Shown: piece by piece, positions 1 to 12,800 of the stretch
Numbering within the stretch: position 1 is the first letter of the stretch
How the letters are laid out: each line of letters starts with the position of its first letter
NCBI GenBank assembly: GCA_916381525.1
Contig: CAKAEH010000289.1
Coordinates: 62,001 to 126,000 of the forward strand
DNA: 64,000 bases
DNA from: Cercopithifilaria johnstoni
Lineage: Eukaryota; Nematoda; Chromadorea; Rhabditida; Onchocercidae
Direction of reading: 5' to 3'
Notes under the pieces: generated by a model
What the model was told of the DNA's origin: nothing
Database searches by the model: none
The model's input: only the letters and a program-made list of their open reading frames with translations
Made by a program: the position numbers and the translations under genes

Positions 1-1424
1 TAATTTAGATCAAATGGTTGGCATGTTTATGCGCAAATCTTGGTTCTGTGGTGATGTTTTTGACGATCCTTAGTTATTTTTATTTACATCGAGAAGATGA
101 TGGAAGTGGATGGAACCAAACGCTCTTCTGATTGATATTTTGGAAATTCGTTATGGAAATCGATTATATAGATTGAGCAGTGGTAAATGCATGTTGTATT
201 TTTCATTTGCAAAGTTTTTTAGTCATAAAGTGTCAAAAAATATAACTTAAGGTTGTAGGTCTTAAAAAGTGAAATGCTATCAAAAAGTATCTTTAACGAA
301 TTCATAGGTTAGGAATATAGTCTGTTTAGTGATTCAGATACTAGGCTGATTTAGAATTATTCCGATTTAGTCAACAAATGCATGAGTTTGCTTCTTCTTT
401 CTTCGGCTTCTAGCTATTTGAAGGGACTTCGCCACAACCGCGAACAAATTTTTGAAATGTCCTTTGACTTAACGTGAATGGCAGCTTAAATGATCGAAAA
501 TTTATTTGCATCAAGCTTACTTATTGATAAAGAAACATGCATATTTCATGCAGTTTCAGTGTTCGCAATGTTTGGAGTATTTTGTCTCTTTAGATGCTTA
601 ATATGAGTTGTCAATTCCGTAATTTTTCTTTATTTTTGAAGTAATGAAATAAATATTGCGGGGTACTAGTTCTGAAAATTAATCGGCATATTTTCCTTAG
701 AAAAGGATTCACAAGTTAAGAATATTATCTAGATTTAGAATCGAAATTAGATTAGAATGAGCAAAGGAATGTGAATTAAGCTGTTTTGCTCCCATGCTTT
801 AACATACATTCTGTAACATTTTCAAAAATTCAAAATTATATAGATTACAATCTGAATCAAACTTTTAAAAAATGCCTATGGAATTGTTTTACCAACATTA
901 CGTATTTTTATTAGTGTGAAGCATTTATATGTATATTGTACTATATGAAGAGTTATATATTAATGCTACGCGCGTATTTCTAGATGTTTCTAAAAAAGCG
1001 TCACTCTCACCTTTTTCATATGTTAAATAATTGGTCTATTGGTGAAAGTGAATTATTAGAAGTAAAGATTTATTTGTAATTTACTGATCTTTCAAACATA
1101 TGCTTCGATTTTTTTCTGTTCAACGGACAACGATTTTTATCGATTACAGATACCTGGTCTGTCGTATTTTTTCGTCTTTCTCGCCAATGTTGTTTGTTTT
1201 GGTGCAGTTTGGATATATTTCAAAGTGTTCAACGAAAATAGCTTACACGATATGTCACTCTGGTGAAATGTCCTCGCTTTCTTTTCATCACCTTCATCAC
1301 ATTGCTTCGTTTGCACTATTTTGATATATTTTGTGTTTTCTTAGGAGAATCTTTTGTAAAGTTAATGTTTCCGATTCCATATATGGAGTTTTATTTCAAA
1401 TTCCAGATCGAATTTAAAATTTAG
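1..1424. other. AT-rich non-coding stretch
   Basis: No reading frame here resembles a protein I recognise, and the one small ORF (1100-1324, plus) is rich in F, I and S with no flanking splice pattern. I see no RNA gene or clear repeat. It may be intergenic, or intronic to a gene that begins outside the window. Confidence 0.5.
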
Positions 1425-1726
1425 CACTCTTCACATATGACAAGCGGTATTTGTATGCTGAAGTATCGGGACAACACACGCTGGTAAGGGCTCTGGACAA
1501 TCGACTATTGATGAACGTGTCGAATCAGGTACGTAGATTAAGAGAGGCCCGACTCGGTTCAAATAATTTTTCTAGTTTAGACGAGACACTCAATGTCACT
1601 GAGTTGTTGACTCCCAAGATGGAAAATAGTTTCAGAATATTAACTTCTATCTACATTTCCTTGGACTTTGGTGCTTATTTTTCTATAAAACCCTTCATTT
1701 GCATAGACTTCATGAATCACTTTTAA
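1425..1726 (+). CDS. Orphan exon-like open frame, function unknown
   Basis: An acceptor-like TTTAG ends at 1424. From there one frame runs open through FTYDKRYLYAEVSGQ and RALDNRLLMNVSNQ to a strong donor (CAG then GTACGT) at 1529. The frame stays open to a stop at 1726 and still looks protein-like (RRLREARLGSNNF) until about 1625. The composition is mixed and charged, unlike the F/I/L/Y-rich shadow ORFs nearby. I do not recognise the family. It could be an internal exon of a plus-strand gene reaching in from the left, an isolated exon, or a pseudogene fragment. No partner exon was found between here and 3.2 kb. Confidence 0.3.
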
Positions 1727-2234
1727 AATGTGATTTTTGTTTTTTCCGAAATCGACCGAATTCTTTGTTTGGGTACATTTAATGCGGTCCTACTTCAGAC
1801 ACAATAAATATCGAACTTGTTTTGTACGCAACTCTCTTTTTGTCACACAATATGCAATGTGTTTCTGCACAGATATTGTTTAATTTTTTGTGCATTTTAT
1901 TTTGTTTAATTTCTCAGCTCGCTTCACCTTGATAATGTTTGCAGCATTGCTTGACTTCATAAAGTTTCAAAAACTCAAAAGCGTACAACTGTGTGTTTCT
2001 ATATGTTTCTATAAAGGTGGATGCAGAACTAACCAATTTAGCATGCTGTTCATTCTTGGTTTGGGAGATATAAAGCATATGATACTTTGGGGAACTCAAT
2101 AATACTGTGTGGAAAAAACACTTTATAACATCAGAACCGTTTCTCAGTTTTTTTGAAAATTTAGATTTCAGGTCAAAAGATTTAAGTGGAGTTTAAGGTA
2201 TTTGTTTTCTCAAAACGGAATTTGGGGTGAAACT

Positions 2235-2503
2235 TCCCTATACAATATTGTCTGAGCATAAGGCTGATGAATTTCTGCTCTACAACCCGTTGTGGCATGA
2301 TTGACCTGGCATACATCCCGCGAACAAACCTGACAGCTAGAATATTGGAATTCAGAAAAATGTATGGAAACAAATTTGAAATGCATTTTTAATGGTGGGT
2401 GGCCGCACATAAAAAAGGGCTATTGCAATCTGAATTCCTTGAAAACCTGAACTAAAGGCTATTTCATGAAATAAGTTTAAAGTTCTAGAGTTTTGACGAT
2501 AAA
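2235..2503. repeat. Diverged repeat, copy 1 (retroelement-like)
   Basis: This segment matches 2900-3168 over about 260 bp with scattered substitutions and small indels. The best-conserved core begins AAGGCTGATGAATTTCTGCT. Copy 1 is the more decayed: the frame that reads ADEFLLYNPLW in both copies meets a stop right after WHD here. The spacing between copies is about 665 bp and the sequence between them is unrelated. See copy 2 for the possible BEL/Pao origin. Confidence 0.75.
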
Positions 2504-2899
2504 AAAAATTAAATGTAAACAACTGTAAAGTACAGGCGAGTCAGGAAAGCAACGATTTTATGAGCTTGTTTAAAACATCCCTTGAGCCATTACTGGTAAT
2601 CTAAAGAGATAAAATGAGGTGGTTGTGACACTTCAAGTGATTTGCAGGTTGGCTGTGATTGATGAATGAATTCATGGTCCTGAAAGGGAAAACAATGTCG
2701 ATTAAGGATCAAAAAGGACATCCGGAAAATCTTCATTTGTTTTTTTCAAAGATACAAAGACCACTAACTTCAATTTTCAATAATCTCGGTCAAGTGTCTG
2801 GTAGAGGAGGGATGGCAAGTTTCAAATAGCTACTACTTTCAATGTTTCTGGGAATATTTCATCGGTCTTCAGGTCGCAAAAGTGTAAATTTCGCTATAC

Positions 2900-3168
2900 A
2901 TTCCATTATCCAAGTCGGTGTGATAAGGCTGATGAATTTCTGCTTTACAACCCGTTGTGGCATGGATTGGCCTGGCATATATACCGCGAACAAACCTGAT
3001 AGCTGGAATATTGGAATTCAGAAAAATGTATAGGAACAAATCTGAAATGCATTTTTAATGGGAGGGTTGCCGCGCATGAAAAGAGCTATTACAATCTGAA
3101 TTTCTTGAAACCTGGACTAAAGACTATTCCATGAAATAAGTTCAAAGTTCTAGGATTTTGACGATAAT
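2900..3168. repeat. Diverged repeat, copy 2 (possible BEL/Pao fragment)
   Basis: Second copy of the 2235-2503 repeat. A plus-strand frame is open for about 65 codons, entering the copy from upstream, and contains KCKFRYTFHYPSR followed by DKADEFLLYNPLWHGLAWH before a stop. The order F-R-Y, then P-S/A, D, then LL..LWxxG.xW recalls the junction between RNase H and integrase in BEL/Pao and related retrotransposons (NPAD..TRG, then LWW.GP.WL). The family assignment is inference from a short degenerate stretch; the repeat itself is seen directly. It abuts the last recognised brd-1 exon. Confidence 0.7.
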
Positions 3169-6100
3169 GATGCGCATATTACCTCACTCAAATCATTTCC
3201 TTTTCTCTGTGCATGATACGGTCTTAGCCCACTCTCGACATATTCCTCCGCTCTGGGCTCTCTCCCAAGTATCACACCTCCAGCCAACTGAACCAGTTTT
3301 TTGATTTCACTTTCTCGATATGGTAAGTATTTATGCTTGCAAAAATAAAAGTGACATCCTCGAAAGAGTCCTGGCTTCTGGAAATATATAATCTCTGAAA
3401 TGTTTACAAAATTTATATGGAAGCTGGAAATTCTTCTGCATCATTTTTTTTCCTAAGAAATTTAACTACATCTTATTCGATGTGAATTTAATACATCTTA
3501 TTCGATGTGAGTAAGACAAAATTAGCTTGCCGACTGACCACTTTTACGGAGTCCTTTAAGTTGCCCCTTATGGATTCGCTGCACTGAAAGATCAGGTAAT
3601 CTCAGAATCGTCAGCTAGGGAGACTTAAAGTATCAAAACAAAAATTGTAAATCTGTATAACAGCGCAAAACTGCAGAACAGAGAGGAACAATGTAAACAA
3701 GTAGGAAAATTTTTCATTTTTCTTGCTTTCGTTCCTTCTCTGAGATCAGCCAAAGACATATGCTATAAAAAATTCATCAGAAGAATATGTCACTGAGAAC
3801 TAATTCCATTTCGACTATTGATGATAAATTTAAGCAGAGAATGCGTAAGGTCTGTAACAGGAGAGCCGTGAAATTATTGTGTGCTGCACTTTTTAATACC
3901 ACTAACATCGAAAGTATTGCACTATTGCACTTATTGTGATAGCAATAACGAAAATTATCATTGTAATTAAAAGCTAATTTAGAGGGAAACTGACCATCCT
4001 AGCATTGTTTTTTCTAGCTGTAGAACATGAATTTGTGGCAAGCAGCTGACCATTCCGATTAATAGTTGTAATTTCATACATTTCTTCATCCACAATATCA
4101 TTTGCTTGCAAGCATGCATCCAACCATTCACTCGTTAAAATATATTGTCCACGTAGCATAGCTTCCAGAATTTCAACTTAAAAAACATACGAATCATTGA
4201 ATTGAAAATGTAGTAAAAATTGTTGACTGGTACAAAAAAGCTAGTTACATTCCTTCAAACTTGCAGTCAACAGAAAGACTTCTTTATCCGCACAGTTTCA
4301 CGTACACACTTAAAAAAACTGTTCCTCTTTCCACTTCCCATTTTTTATACTTACGAGTTGCTTCAATTTCGCTATGGCCTCCTTTTTTGAAAGTATCTCT
4401 GAGGACTGCAAAATTTTCAAACAAAACGTACTGGTGATTTCTGCTGTTCGATTCTCTGCTGCCCGAATAATTAAATGTGAGGCAGTATCGAAATTTATAG
4501 CATATTTTGAGAGATCAATGAATAAAATTTTGCCGCACTCGAACTTTACATCAGGTAATGTTGCTGATAAGAATATGGAATATTCCTTTAGTTTTCGAGA
4601 AAGATATACTAGAAAAGATATATTTTGTTTTATCGAAAATCATTTATATTTTAAATAATTATTTTATACACGAAGGACTTATGATTAAACTTAGATTCAA
4701 CTTATCATTCAAACACACGTCCATAAACGTCAGTGGCTAAAAAAACTACTATGCTACTATTTGCTTGCTACTATGCTATTGAATAACCTGTGTTTGCTAC
4801 TGAATAACCTACTAATTCACTATAAATTTGTTAAGACATTGAAGGATATTTTATTTGATCTTAAAGAAGTAATCTTCTTCACTTATGATATGATACTTCG
4901 AATGTGTATGTTCATGATTTTGACATGCATCAATCAAAATACTTATTCACTTGTCTGAATGCCGTTAAACATCGTCAAGCAAATAAGCGTAGCTGATCTA
5001 CTCCAAATTTCATATTTCAGCGTGTCTATTTTTTTGAACAAACTAAACATACCAATTTGAACAGGATGGGAAATTCTGCTAAATACTGCTCGTATTTCTT
5101 CATCGTTAATAAAATCCATCGGTGTTTCACCCTGTAATCTAGAGTTTATTCTTCCAATTCACCAAAATTTTCGAATTATACAAAAAACGTTGCGGAAAGA
5201 TAGATGACATTTTTCTATGACAGATAAATAAAAACAATAATTAGGCTAGAATTAGCTAGGTAATGCGTAAATAACCCGCGCTACATCAATAAACAAATGC
5301 AAAGTAAAGTTACTTTTAAGTTACGCGCTCTTCTATCCGCGCCTTTTGATAACAAATATTCCACAGCATCAATAGCTTGCCAGCGTACCGCTGCGTGAAG
5401 TGCTGTCTCACATAACTCTCCACCTATGTAAAATTTATGGTTACTTAAGTTCTTGGAAATTACGATTTTTCATTTTAATGAATTACCACAGACAATGGAA
5501 CTACTCGATTATCTAATATATCGCATCTCTCGGTTGCGATATGATCGATATGATCTATTTATCGTGTTGCTCATATCAAACTATTTAGTTTCAACAAAAT
5601 TTGACAACAAGATAAAAATAATTTTGATTCTTAATTTCAATCTGGCAAAATTATTTCAAATTTTAAAAACTATACCCTACCATGTGCATTGATAAGAGCA
5701 CCATTTTCAACCAAAATTTTGCAAATTTCGGTGTAATTATGAGCTGCGGCATGATAAAGCGCCGTTAAACCGAGATTATCACTTTCATTAGCATCTTTCC
5801 CATCCTATAATTAAACAAATGAAGAAATATGAATTTAAAATTACTGTTCACCAAATCAAATCCATCCGTCTCTTCTATCATAATCACAAGTGTATCATTC
5901 TACTCATCGCACTGCAACAAGAATTATTACCTTTAAAGCTTCCAGAAGCTTCTTTTTCGATCCACGTATGGCTGCATTTACCAGATTATATTCGTAGCGA
6001 TGAGAAGCTAATTTGTGAGAATTTTGTGATGTTACTGTTGCTAACGGGATCGCATTTGAACTTTTGGTACTCCGACTTTTCAATTTACGTTCCGAATCAT

Positions 6101-8336
6101 TAAACTGAAAATTTCTTTTGAATGGGAAACATTTAAATGCTGGAGATTTTAAAAACTGTAATAAATATAATCTTGAATTTTGGTAGTGAAATTGCAATAA
6201 ATCGTTTTGAAATACACACTTGTGCCACGATCAGAGGATGTTACTTACTTTCCTAAGTGATGCAATCTACGGACAACCCTATAGAACGATTTAACCGATT
6301 TGGTGATCCATCTCATATGAAAAGTTTACTAATAGATTTATAAAGATTAATAAAAGCTGCGAGTTTAAAAATATACTACCTTCTTCTTTGTTATGATTCT
6401 ACCAAAAGTATTTTTGGGTGGTTTCTTGAAGAACTGAAAATTTCCTGGCTCATCATAAACACGCATTTGTTGAGTCATTAGGGTATCATTTTGGACGGAA
6501 GTTCCAGCAACAACAATATCTTCTATTTGCGTGAATGGTGTAACATTATCTGATAGTGAAACGGAGCCCAATACATCACAGTTCAGAATAGGGATTGCTC
6601 TGGAATCGTAAATTAATTGAAAAACAGCTCTTTATTATTGCTAAAAATCAAGCAAATTCAATTTATAGAAAATAAATTCATATATGTAGAAGAACATTGA
6701 AACTATTTTTGAGAAAAACTAAACGATACAAAGACTTGCTCTGATGGTAGCGCTTTTGGTTGTCCATTTACAGTCGCACGACTAACATCATCCTTGATTA
6801 CAGCATATTCCTGCGTAGAACAAAACTCTTCTACTGTTCTTCGTTGTTCATCTGTTTCAATTAGGCTAAGTACAATTTGTCGATCACATTCGGAAAAGGT
6901 AAACTGTAATATTATCCAATTCTATTATGTTCTTTGACTGAGCTTATATCGGGACTTATAGCATATTAATGCCATTAAACAACATAACTTTGGACATGGA
7001 GACATCAAGAATGTGTTTCAAGATTGAGAAGTATTAACACTTTTCAACTTATTTTCGTAAAGTCTTCAGTATTTTTTACCAATAAGTCTTTATATTATCT
7101 AACTCCAAAATACCAGTCTAGTTTTTTCCATGTTGTGGAATGAACTATATGAACGGGAGAACTAACTTTAGCAAGAGCTTCCTTCAGTGACAAAAGATTT
7201 TGAAAAAGCTGATCAGCAAAAGTGGCCGACTTCACGTGTTGCAATCCAACAGGTAGTAAACATTGTGGACATAACGGGAAAGACTTTTCATCACAGATTG
7301 CGTCGACGCATGTCCTGAAAATGTCATAGGTGAAAGTGTCATAGGTCATAGTTACTTGACTTATGTTATTTATTAAGACAAAATTTGAACCCTTCACGTA
7401 TCCTCTATTCGGGATAATTTAGGATAGTCAATATATATAAATTTTCAAGTTCTTCAGAAGACTTTTCTCAACCTCGCATTAATTTTCAAAAGTATCAAAA
7501 TCAGTAGCAACAGTATTAGAAGTTATCATGTGAAGTATCTAAAACTTGGCATAATACTTCAATTAAAGACTAGCAAATCAACTAAGTATTATTATCTGCT
7601 AGGAGGAGGACTCCGATTAGTGAATGATGCCTATTGTTTAATTAAATTTTTCAATCTAAAGAATCAGTTCAGTTCCTGATAGTGGAATACCATTTATTCC
7701 TTACAGCGAGCATGAAATTTGAGAGTTATTGGATCACATTAATAAGCTTTGTCATCTCGACTTTAGATAGTGAGGTCTTTCTTTCGCCCAGCATTCTGAG
7801 TAGTCTATATGAGTGAACCTATTCCTTCTGAATAGTATATTCTAAGACACAAACCTAGAGACGAAAATCTAAGGTGGAATTCGCAAAGACTTGCAAAAAG
7901 CTAGAGTTTTTCTTAAATTTTGAGTTTTAAACAATCCCGATGATTTCCAGGTTTATTTCAGAGGTAGACAAGAAATTTACCAGCAGAAGACATGTTTGCA
8001 GGATGATCCAATAAACTGCAACTTATCGGATGGCTGATGACTGAAACTTGCAAAGTTTACGATAATTCGATGAAATTTCCAGAAATTTTATTCACAGAAA
8101 TCCGTTAAAATTATGAAAACTTTTGATTATTTAATGAAACATTTAAAATTAAATATTAATTTTGTCAAAAAATCAAATCTCATTCTCTTGAAAATTGGTG
8201 AGAAGTTAGTAACTGCTACGAAATAAGCAAGAAATCTACGCAATTTTTAATCTTGATTAAAATATAATAAGTACCATTGATCACAACATATGCTTTTCAG
8301 GAATGCTTCTGCGTGATTTAGTGTTGAAGCGAACAT
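3150..8336 (-). CDS. brd-1: BRD-1 (BARD1 orthologue): RING, ankyrin and BRCT protein
   Basis: This is the BARD1-type partner of BRCA1/BRC-1, a nuclear RING E3 subunit acting in DNA double-strand break repair. Exons, all phase-consistent: 8336-8275, 8040-7981, 7314-7167, 6903-6740, 6599-6380, 6104-5931, 5804-5681, 5423-5314, 5131-5053, 4563-4432, 4176-3995, 3377-3183, about 550 codons. The first three exons join to give a C3HC4 RING (CDQC, CKHVFC, WTC, CPQC). Ankyrin repeats follow (LGLTALYHAAAHNYTEI, ETALHAAVRWQAID, GETPMDF). BRCT1 carries ILTSEWLDACLQ, and BRCT2 starts FRGCHFYF then KKLVQLAGGVILGREP and YHA, in the order seen in human BARD1. Exon 4 uses a GC-AG intron. The last part of BRCT2 was not found: reading on past 3183 stops at 3150, inside the repeat. 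The C-terminus is therefore uncertain. Confidence 0.87.
3465..3514. repeat. 25-bp tandem duplication in a brd-1 intron
   Basis: Two adjacent copies of a unit with core ACATCTTATTCGATGT, itself a short inverted repeat (ACATC/GATGT). They sit in the brd-1 intron upstream of the exon that starts at 3377. No function suggested. Confidence 0.75.
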
Positions 8337-9888
8337 TACTTTATTTGGATTCACAACCTGGTCCGGTCGAATCGATAACTTATCCTGGAAGCTACAGTAA
8401 AATTACCGGCCACATCTGCAAACATTGTCGGAGCAGAGTATGGAACTAACATATAAATTCCTCTTGAAATTCTGACACAGGCACATTCGTGCCATTTCAT
8501 AGTCACAACTCCAACAGCAGGGCAACTGGACAACCTGACCTTCAACCCCCAACAGCGTGACTTTGATTTTTGAATTCAAATTTCTTCTCAGAGTCATTTT
8601 GCAATTTTTTACATCTCAAGTCATTTCAAGATATAAAGTTATTGTTGTTCCCTCTTTGATTCGTCGGTAACTGAGCGTCGTGTCTAAGAATTTAGCGTGT
8701 TCTAGTCGTTTGCATGCTTATTACTTATTTGCTTTATTGCGAGAAAAATCTAATAAACTTGTAAATTAAATTATGCAGTTAGTTTAGATAAGAATTAACA
8801 CTCAAAATTTCATTTATAAAAAACTATCTACTCGTTTATTTTATTCACTAGCTTACAGTTCTACCCACATTACTAAATTTATAGTTGTTAAATGTATATT
8901 CTTTAAACATGTATTTATCGTCCAAAAATTTATGATTCTAATATACGCTTGATCAGTTAATAGAGTGAAACATATAATTTGAAGATTAGTGTACCTGAAC
9001 ACTTGTTTACTTGTTAACTGATTCATAGTTTCATTTCAGACTTAACCATTGGAAAAATTAAGATATACAATTAATTCGATAAATTGTCCTTGTTTGTCCT
9101 CCAAAAAATATGTTGGAGAATTAATATATATTCTCGTATTAGCTTAGTTCTATCCTTAGCTCATTGAGAAGCAAATTGGAATGAATAATTTTTAGATAAA
9201 GGAGAAATCATTTCAATTTGCCAATTAGCCAATAAGTAAATTGAAATAGTTCTTTATGACTTTTAAAGACTTAAGTTTTATCCCATATAGAATTACTTTG
9301 ATAATCCGAAAGTAGAAAAACATTTTTCTATTGAGAAATGGTTGATTAACTTTATTAAGTTACGGTATTTCAGCACAATCTTTTATTCTGGAATGATAGC
9401 AAGTAAGTATTCCTTTGTATTGGTAACCGGAATAAAGTTTATGATGTTGATGATCAAAGCACTTTATTTCAAGTATCGGTTGGAAAATCGGAAATTATAC
9501 TTATGATAAAGAATTATGAATAATTACCAAAACTATTCATATTTCTTACCATAAGCTATAATGTATCAATGTTTATGATAACGTTTCAAAAGTATAATAT
9601 ATTCCACGCAACTGATGAACTTCATCATAAATTTGCTTTTTTTAATTATTCAGTATGAGATTAAGATAGCGAAGAAGAATTGGATAATCCCATCCTAAAT
9701 TTCCAAACATCATATTTATAATCCGAAACTTGAAAAATTATCCTTTTGTCACGGTTAGAGGGAACTAATAGGTATAAATTTTGTCTTTCCAATTCTTAAA
9801 ATTTAGAATAATCTTTTGATAATACAAAATCAATTATTGGCTATCATAATGATACTATCTGCTTCATTCATGTTTCCATTTCATTTTC
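8337..9888. other. Intergenic region between unc-93 and brd-1
   Basis: AT-rich spacer between the unc-93 stop and the brd-1 start, both genes on the minus strand. At about 1.55 kb it is longer than typical nematode operon spacing. Two short minus-strand ORFs at 8351-8597 overlap in different frames and resemble nothing I know. The brd-1 promoter should lie here, but I see no clear element. Confidence 0.6.
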
Positions 9889-12800
9889 TCATACTTTCTC
9901 TGGCGCACTGATCAATGACGTTTCCATCGACGGAGGTGGTTTATTTCCAAATTGCCTTTTACGTCCAATTCGACATATATCGACGATCCGCCTACTATAT
10001 AGCTAAAAAAAACATAAAATTATAAACATCGAACAAATTCCATATCATTTTTAAAGATAATCTGTTCAAATACAGAAATAGCCGAATTTCATGCCAAATT
10101 TGAATTTGAAAATGAACTAAACAGTGCATATGATGGAAGCAAGATAGTTTTTAATGTCCGTTTAGATATATTGTCAGAAAATATCGAAGGAAATAATTTA
10201 ATTCAAGCAGTTCAATCAAAAGTATTGGTAAATAGTGGATGATCGGTGGTTTGTAATTAGAGAATCCTTAAGAAATTCCGGCATAGGTTAATATAGCATA
10301 AATTCCCGAGATCTGATAATTAAAATTAGACTCACACTGATACTGTCATAAAATTCGATGCTCAAGTAACAGAGCATTCCAACCAATAACATTCCTAATG
10401 AAATGAGTAAAAATTGAGTGATATTCGTAAAACGAGTGAGAATAAGCCCAAAACCAAAACCGATTGATTCCCAAAATCGATAATTAGCAAATGCAGTTTC
10501 TAACTGACTAGAAGATAGCGCTATCCATAATCCTAAAATTGAATTTCAATTTATCATTTTCCAACCTTATTTTTTTGATCTTTTAAGATCACACTAGTAA
10601 AGTGTGAAATTCTAACACATATTTTCTGTTGGATCCTTATTTTATATACAGTTATGAGTTAATTGTTAAATTGGGTTCAAAATTAATTATTGACTTATAT
10701 TTAAACATAATGTCGGAAGTTTAGCTGAAACGTGAGGTTTAATTATTTATCGACAAGTTAAACAAATGTAAATTAGATACCACTAATCTGAGTATTCCAA
10801 ACACCATCAGCCATGCCCAAAACACCAACGATGGCATAGAATAATGATGTATCACCAGGATTTAGAGGCCAAATCTGAAGATAATGATATCTTAAACGGA
10901 AGATGAACTAAATTGAACGGTTTAATACTGAATTATGTTACCGGATTATTATCCCGAATAATCTGCAGATATATTTGCATGTAAAGCAAGAAAATACTAC
11001 TTTCAGTTTTTACAAATCAAAAACAAGATATGAACCGAAAATTGACTCAAAAGCGCAACAAAATGCAACTTGGACAACCAATAAATTGATCGAAACTCAG
11101 GAATTAAACTTACCAAAAGTGTTAGTGACACAAGCATACTGATAACAGCACCAAAAACAAACAAAGGCATCCGTCCGAACAATTTCATTAATGGCCCAAA
11201 AACCAAGCTACATATGGCATCTGTTACACCAAACGCCGTCATCACGAATCCAATTTGGCTAATGCCAAGGCCACAACCAATGTAGGCCTTTTAAAAAATC
11301 ATTTATTACTTCATCCATTAAGAAAATCTCATTCATCGATAAAATAGGAACGGACTATCTGATATTATCAAATATGTCAACACTGAACCAATTTTTGATA
11401 GCCAAAAAGAAAATTTTATTTAATCAATTTGGAAGATAAAAAAGTTACTTTTGTATAAAGGCCTACTACAAATGCCTGTTCAGCACCACTAAAAAGTGTC
11501 AACGGTACTAATAGCAAAGATTTTGGATGGGTAAGATTCCGAAATATCGCTCTACAAATGTCTGTTGAAAAGAATGGTGCCTTTAATCTGAAACGAATAA
11601 TTACTTCATTGAATAGTTCGATGATTTATGAATTCTACAAGCTATGCTGCCAATAGTTTTCAGAACTTTTGTTTCGGTATTTTTTTTTTGAAATTTGAAG
11701 AAAAAATTAATTTTTGCAACATTCCTTTGCAAAAATGTAAATTTATTTGCTAAAATTTCCGACTGCTTCGCTAACTTCTCATAATTTATACGAATAATTA
11801 ACTTAGACAAAAGAAGAATGATATAGAATGCTAAATGAGAAGATTTATATTCAAATTTTACTTATTTCCAAAGTTGCACTCATTTTTTTCCTTTCTGATA
11901 TTTTCATTTCACCGATAATTTTGACAATAACTCTTTTCCGATATTTCGGTAAATAGTTTTTCTTTGTTGCAAGTATCTTGCTTTTTCTTTGTTGCAAGAA
12001 TCTTGCTTCTCGAAAATTATTTTGAAATTACTGAGATTTCTTTAGTGTTGCATATTACATGATCATTTATCCGAAATAACTTCATGAGAATTTTGCTGTA
12101 CTAATCTTTACATCGTTTCTACCATTAATTAATCTACCAATATTTTAATTGACATGCTAGCATTTCTAGCTATATAGATATTTTCTATTTTACATTGTTT
12201 AATATATCTAGAAACATGGTGTTTTTCTCGTAATTTTGCTTAACACTTTCAGATGTAATTTCCATCATACATCGATACTTCATTCCTTCTTACAAAAAAG
12301 TGACATTTAACCTGGCAATTTCATCTTTTCTCAACGAATTTAGAAAAAGAAGCACGATCATGAGTGCAACGATGGTGCAACAGAAATAGATGCCACAAAG
12401 AGACAGATAAACACTTTGTGCCGGCCGTCGTAGATTTTCAATTGCTTGTTCGCTTAAGCATGATATATTATCAGAAAACGAGTGACCACAACTGAAATTT
12501 GTATTCAGTTAATGCAATTTTCATTAATCCAATATTTTTGAAAGCAAAGCAGTTTAAAGCAAAATAAAATTTTCAAGTTTTGATTTGAAAAAATTGAATT
12601 TGCATGTTGATGACGTTATAATAGATGTAAATAGAGATCATGCAGAATGAAGAGATATTGAAGCAAATTTTTATACAAAAACAAAAAGAAAACTGATGTA
12701 AGGAGATGGAAATAAAGCAATACCATTTCTGCACCTGATCTTCTAACTGATGATAACCAGTTGCAGCTGTTAGGATGAAAGATGAAATGAGATTACCTAT

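Noticed and set aside
8351..8597. Two overlapping Cys-containing minus-strand ORFs
   Set aside because: They overlap in different frames, have no zinc-binding spacing, and the RING of brd-1 is fully accounted for by other exons.
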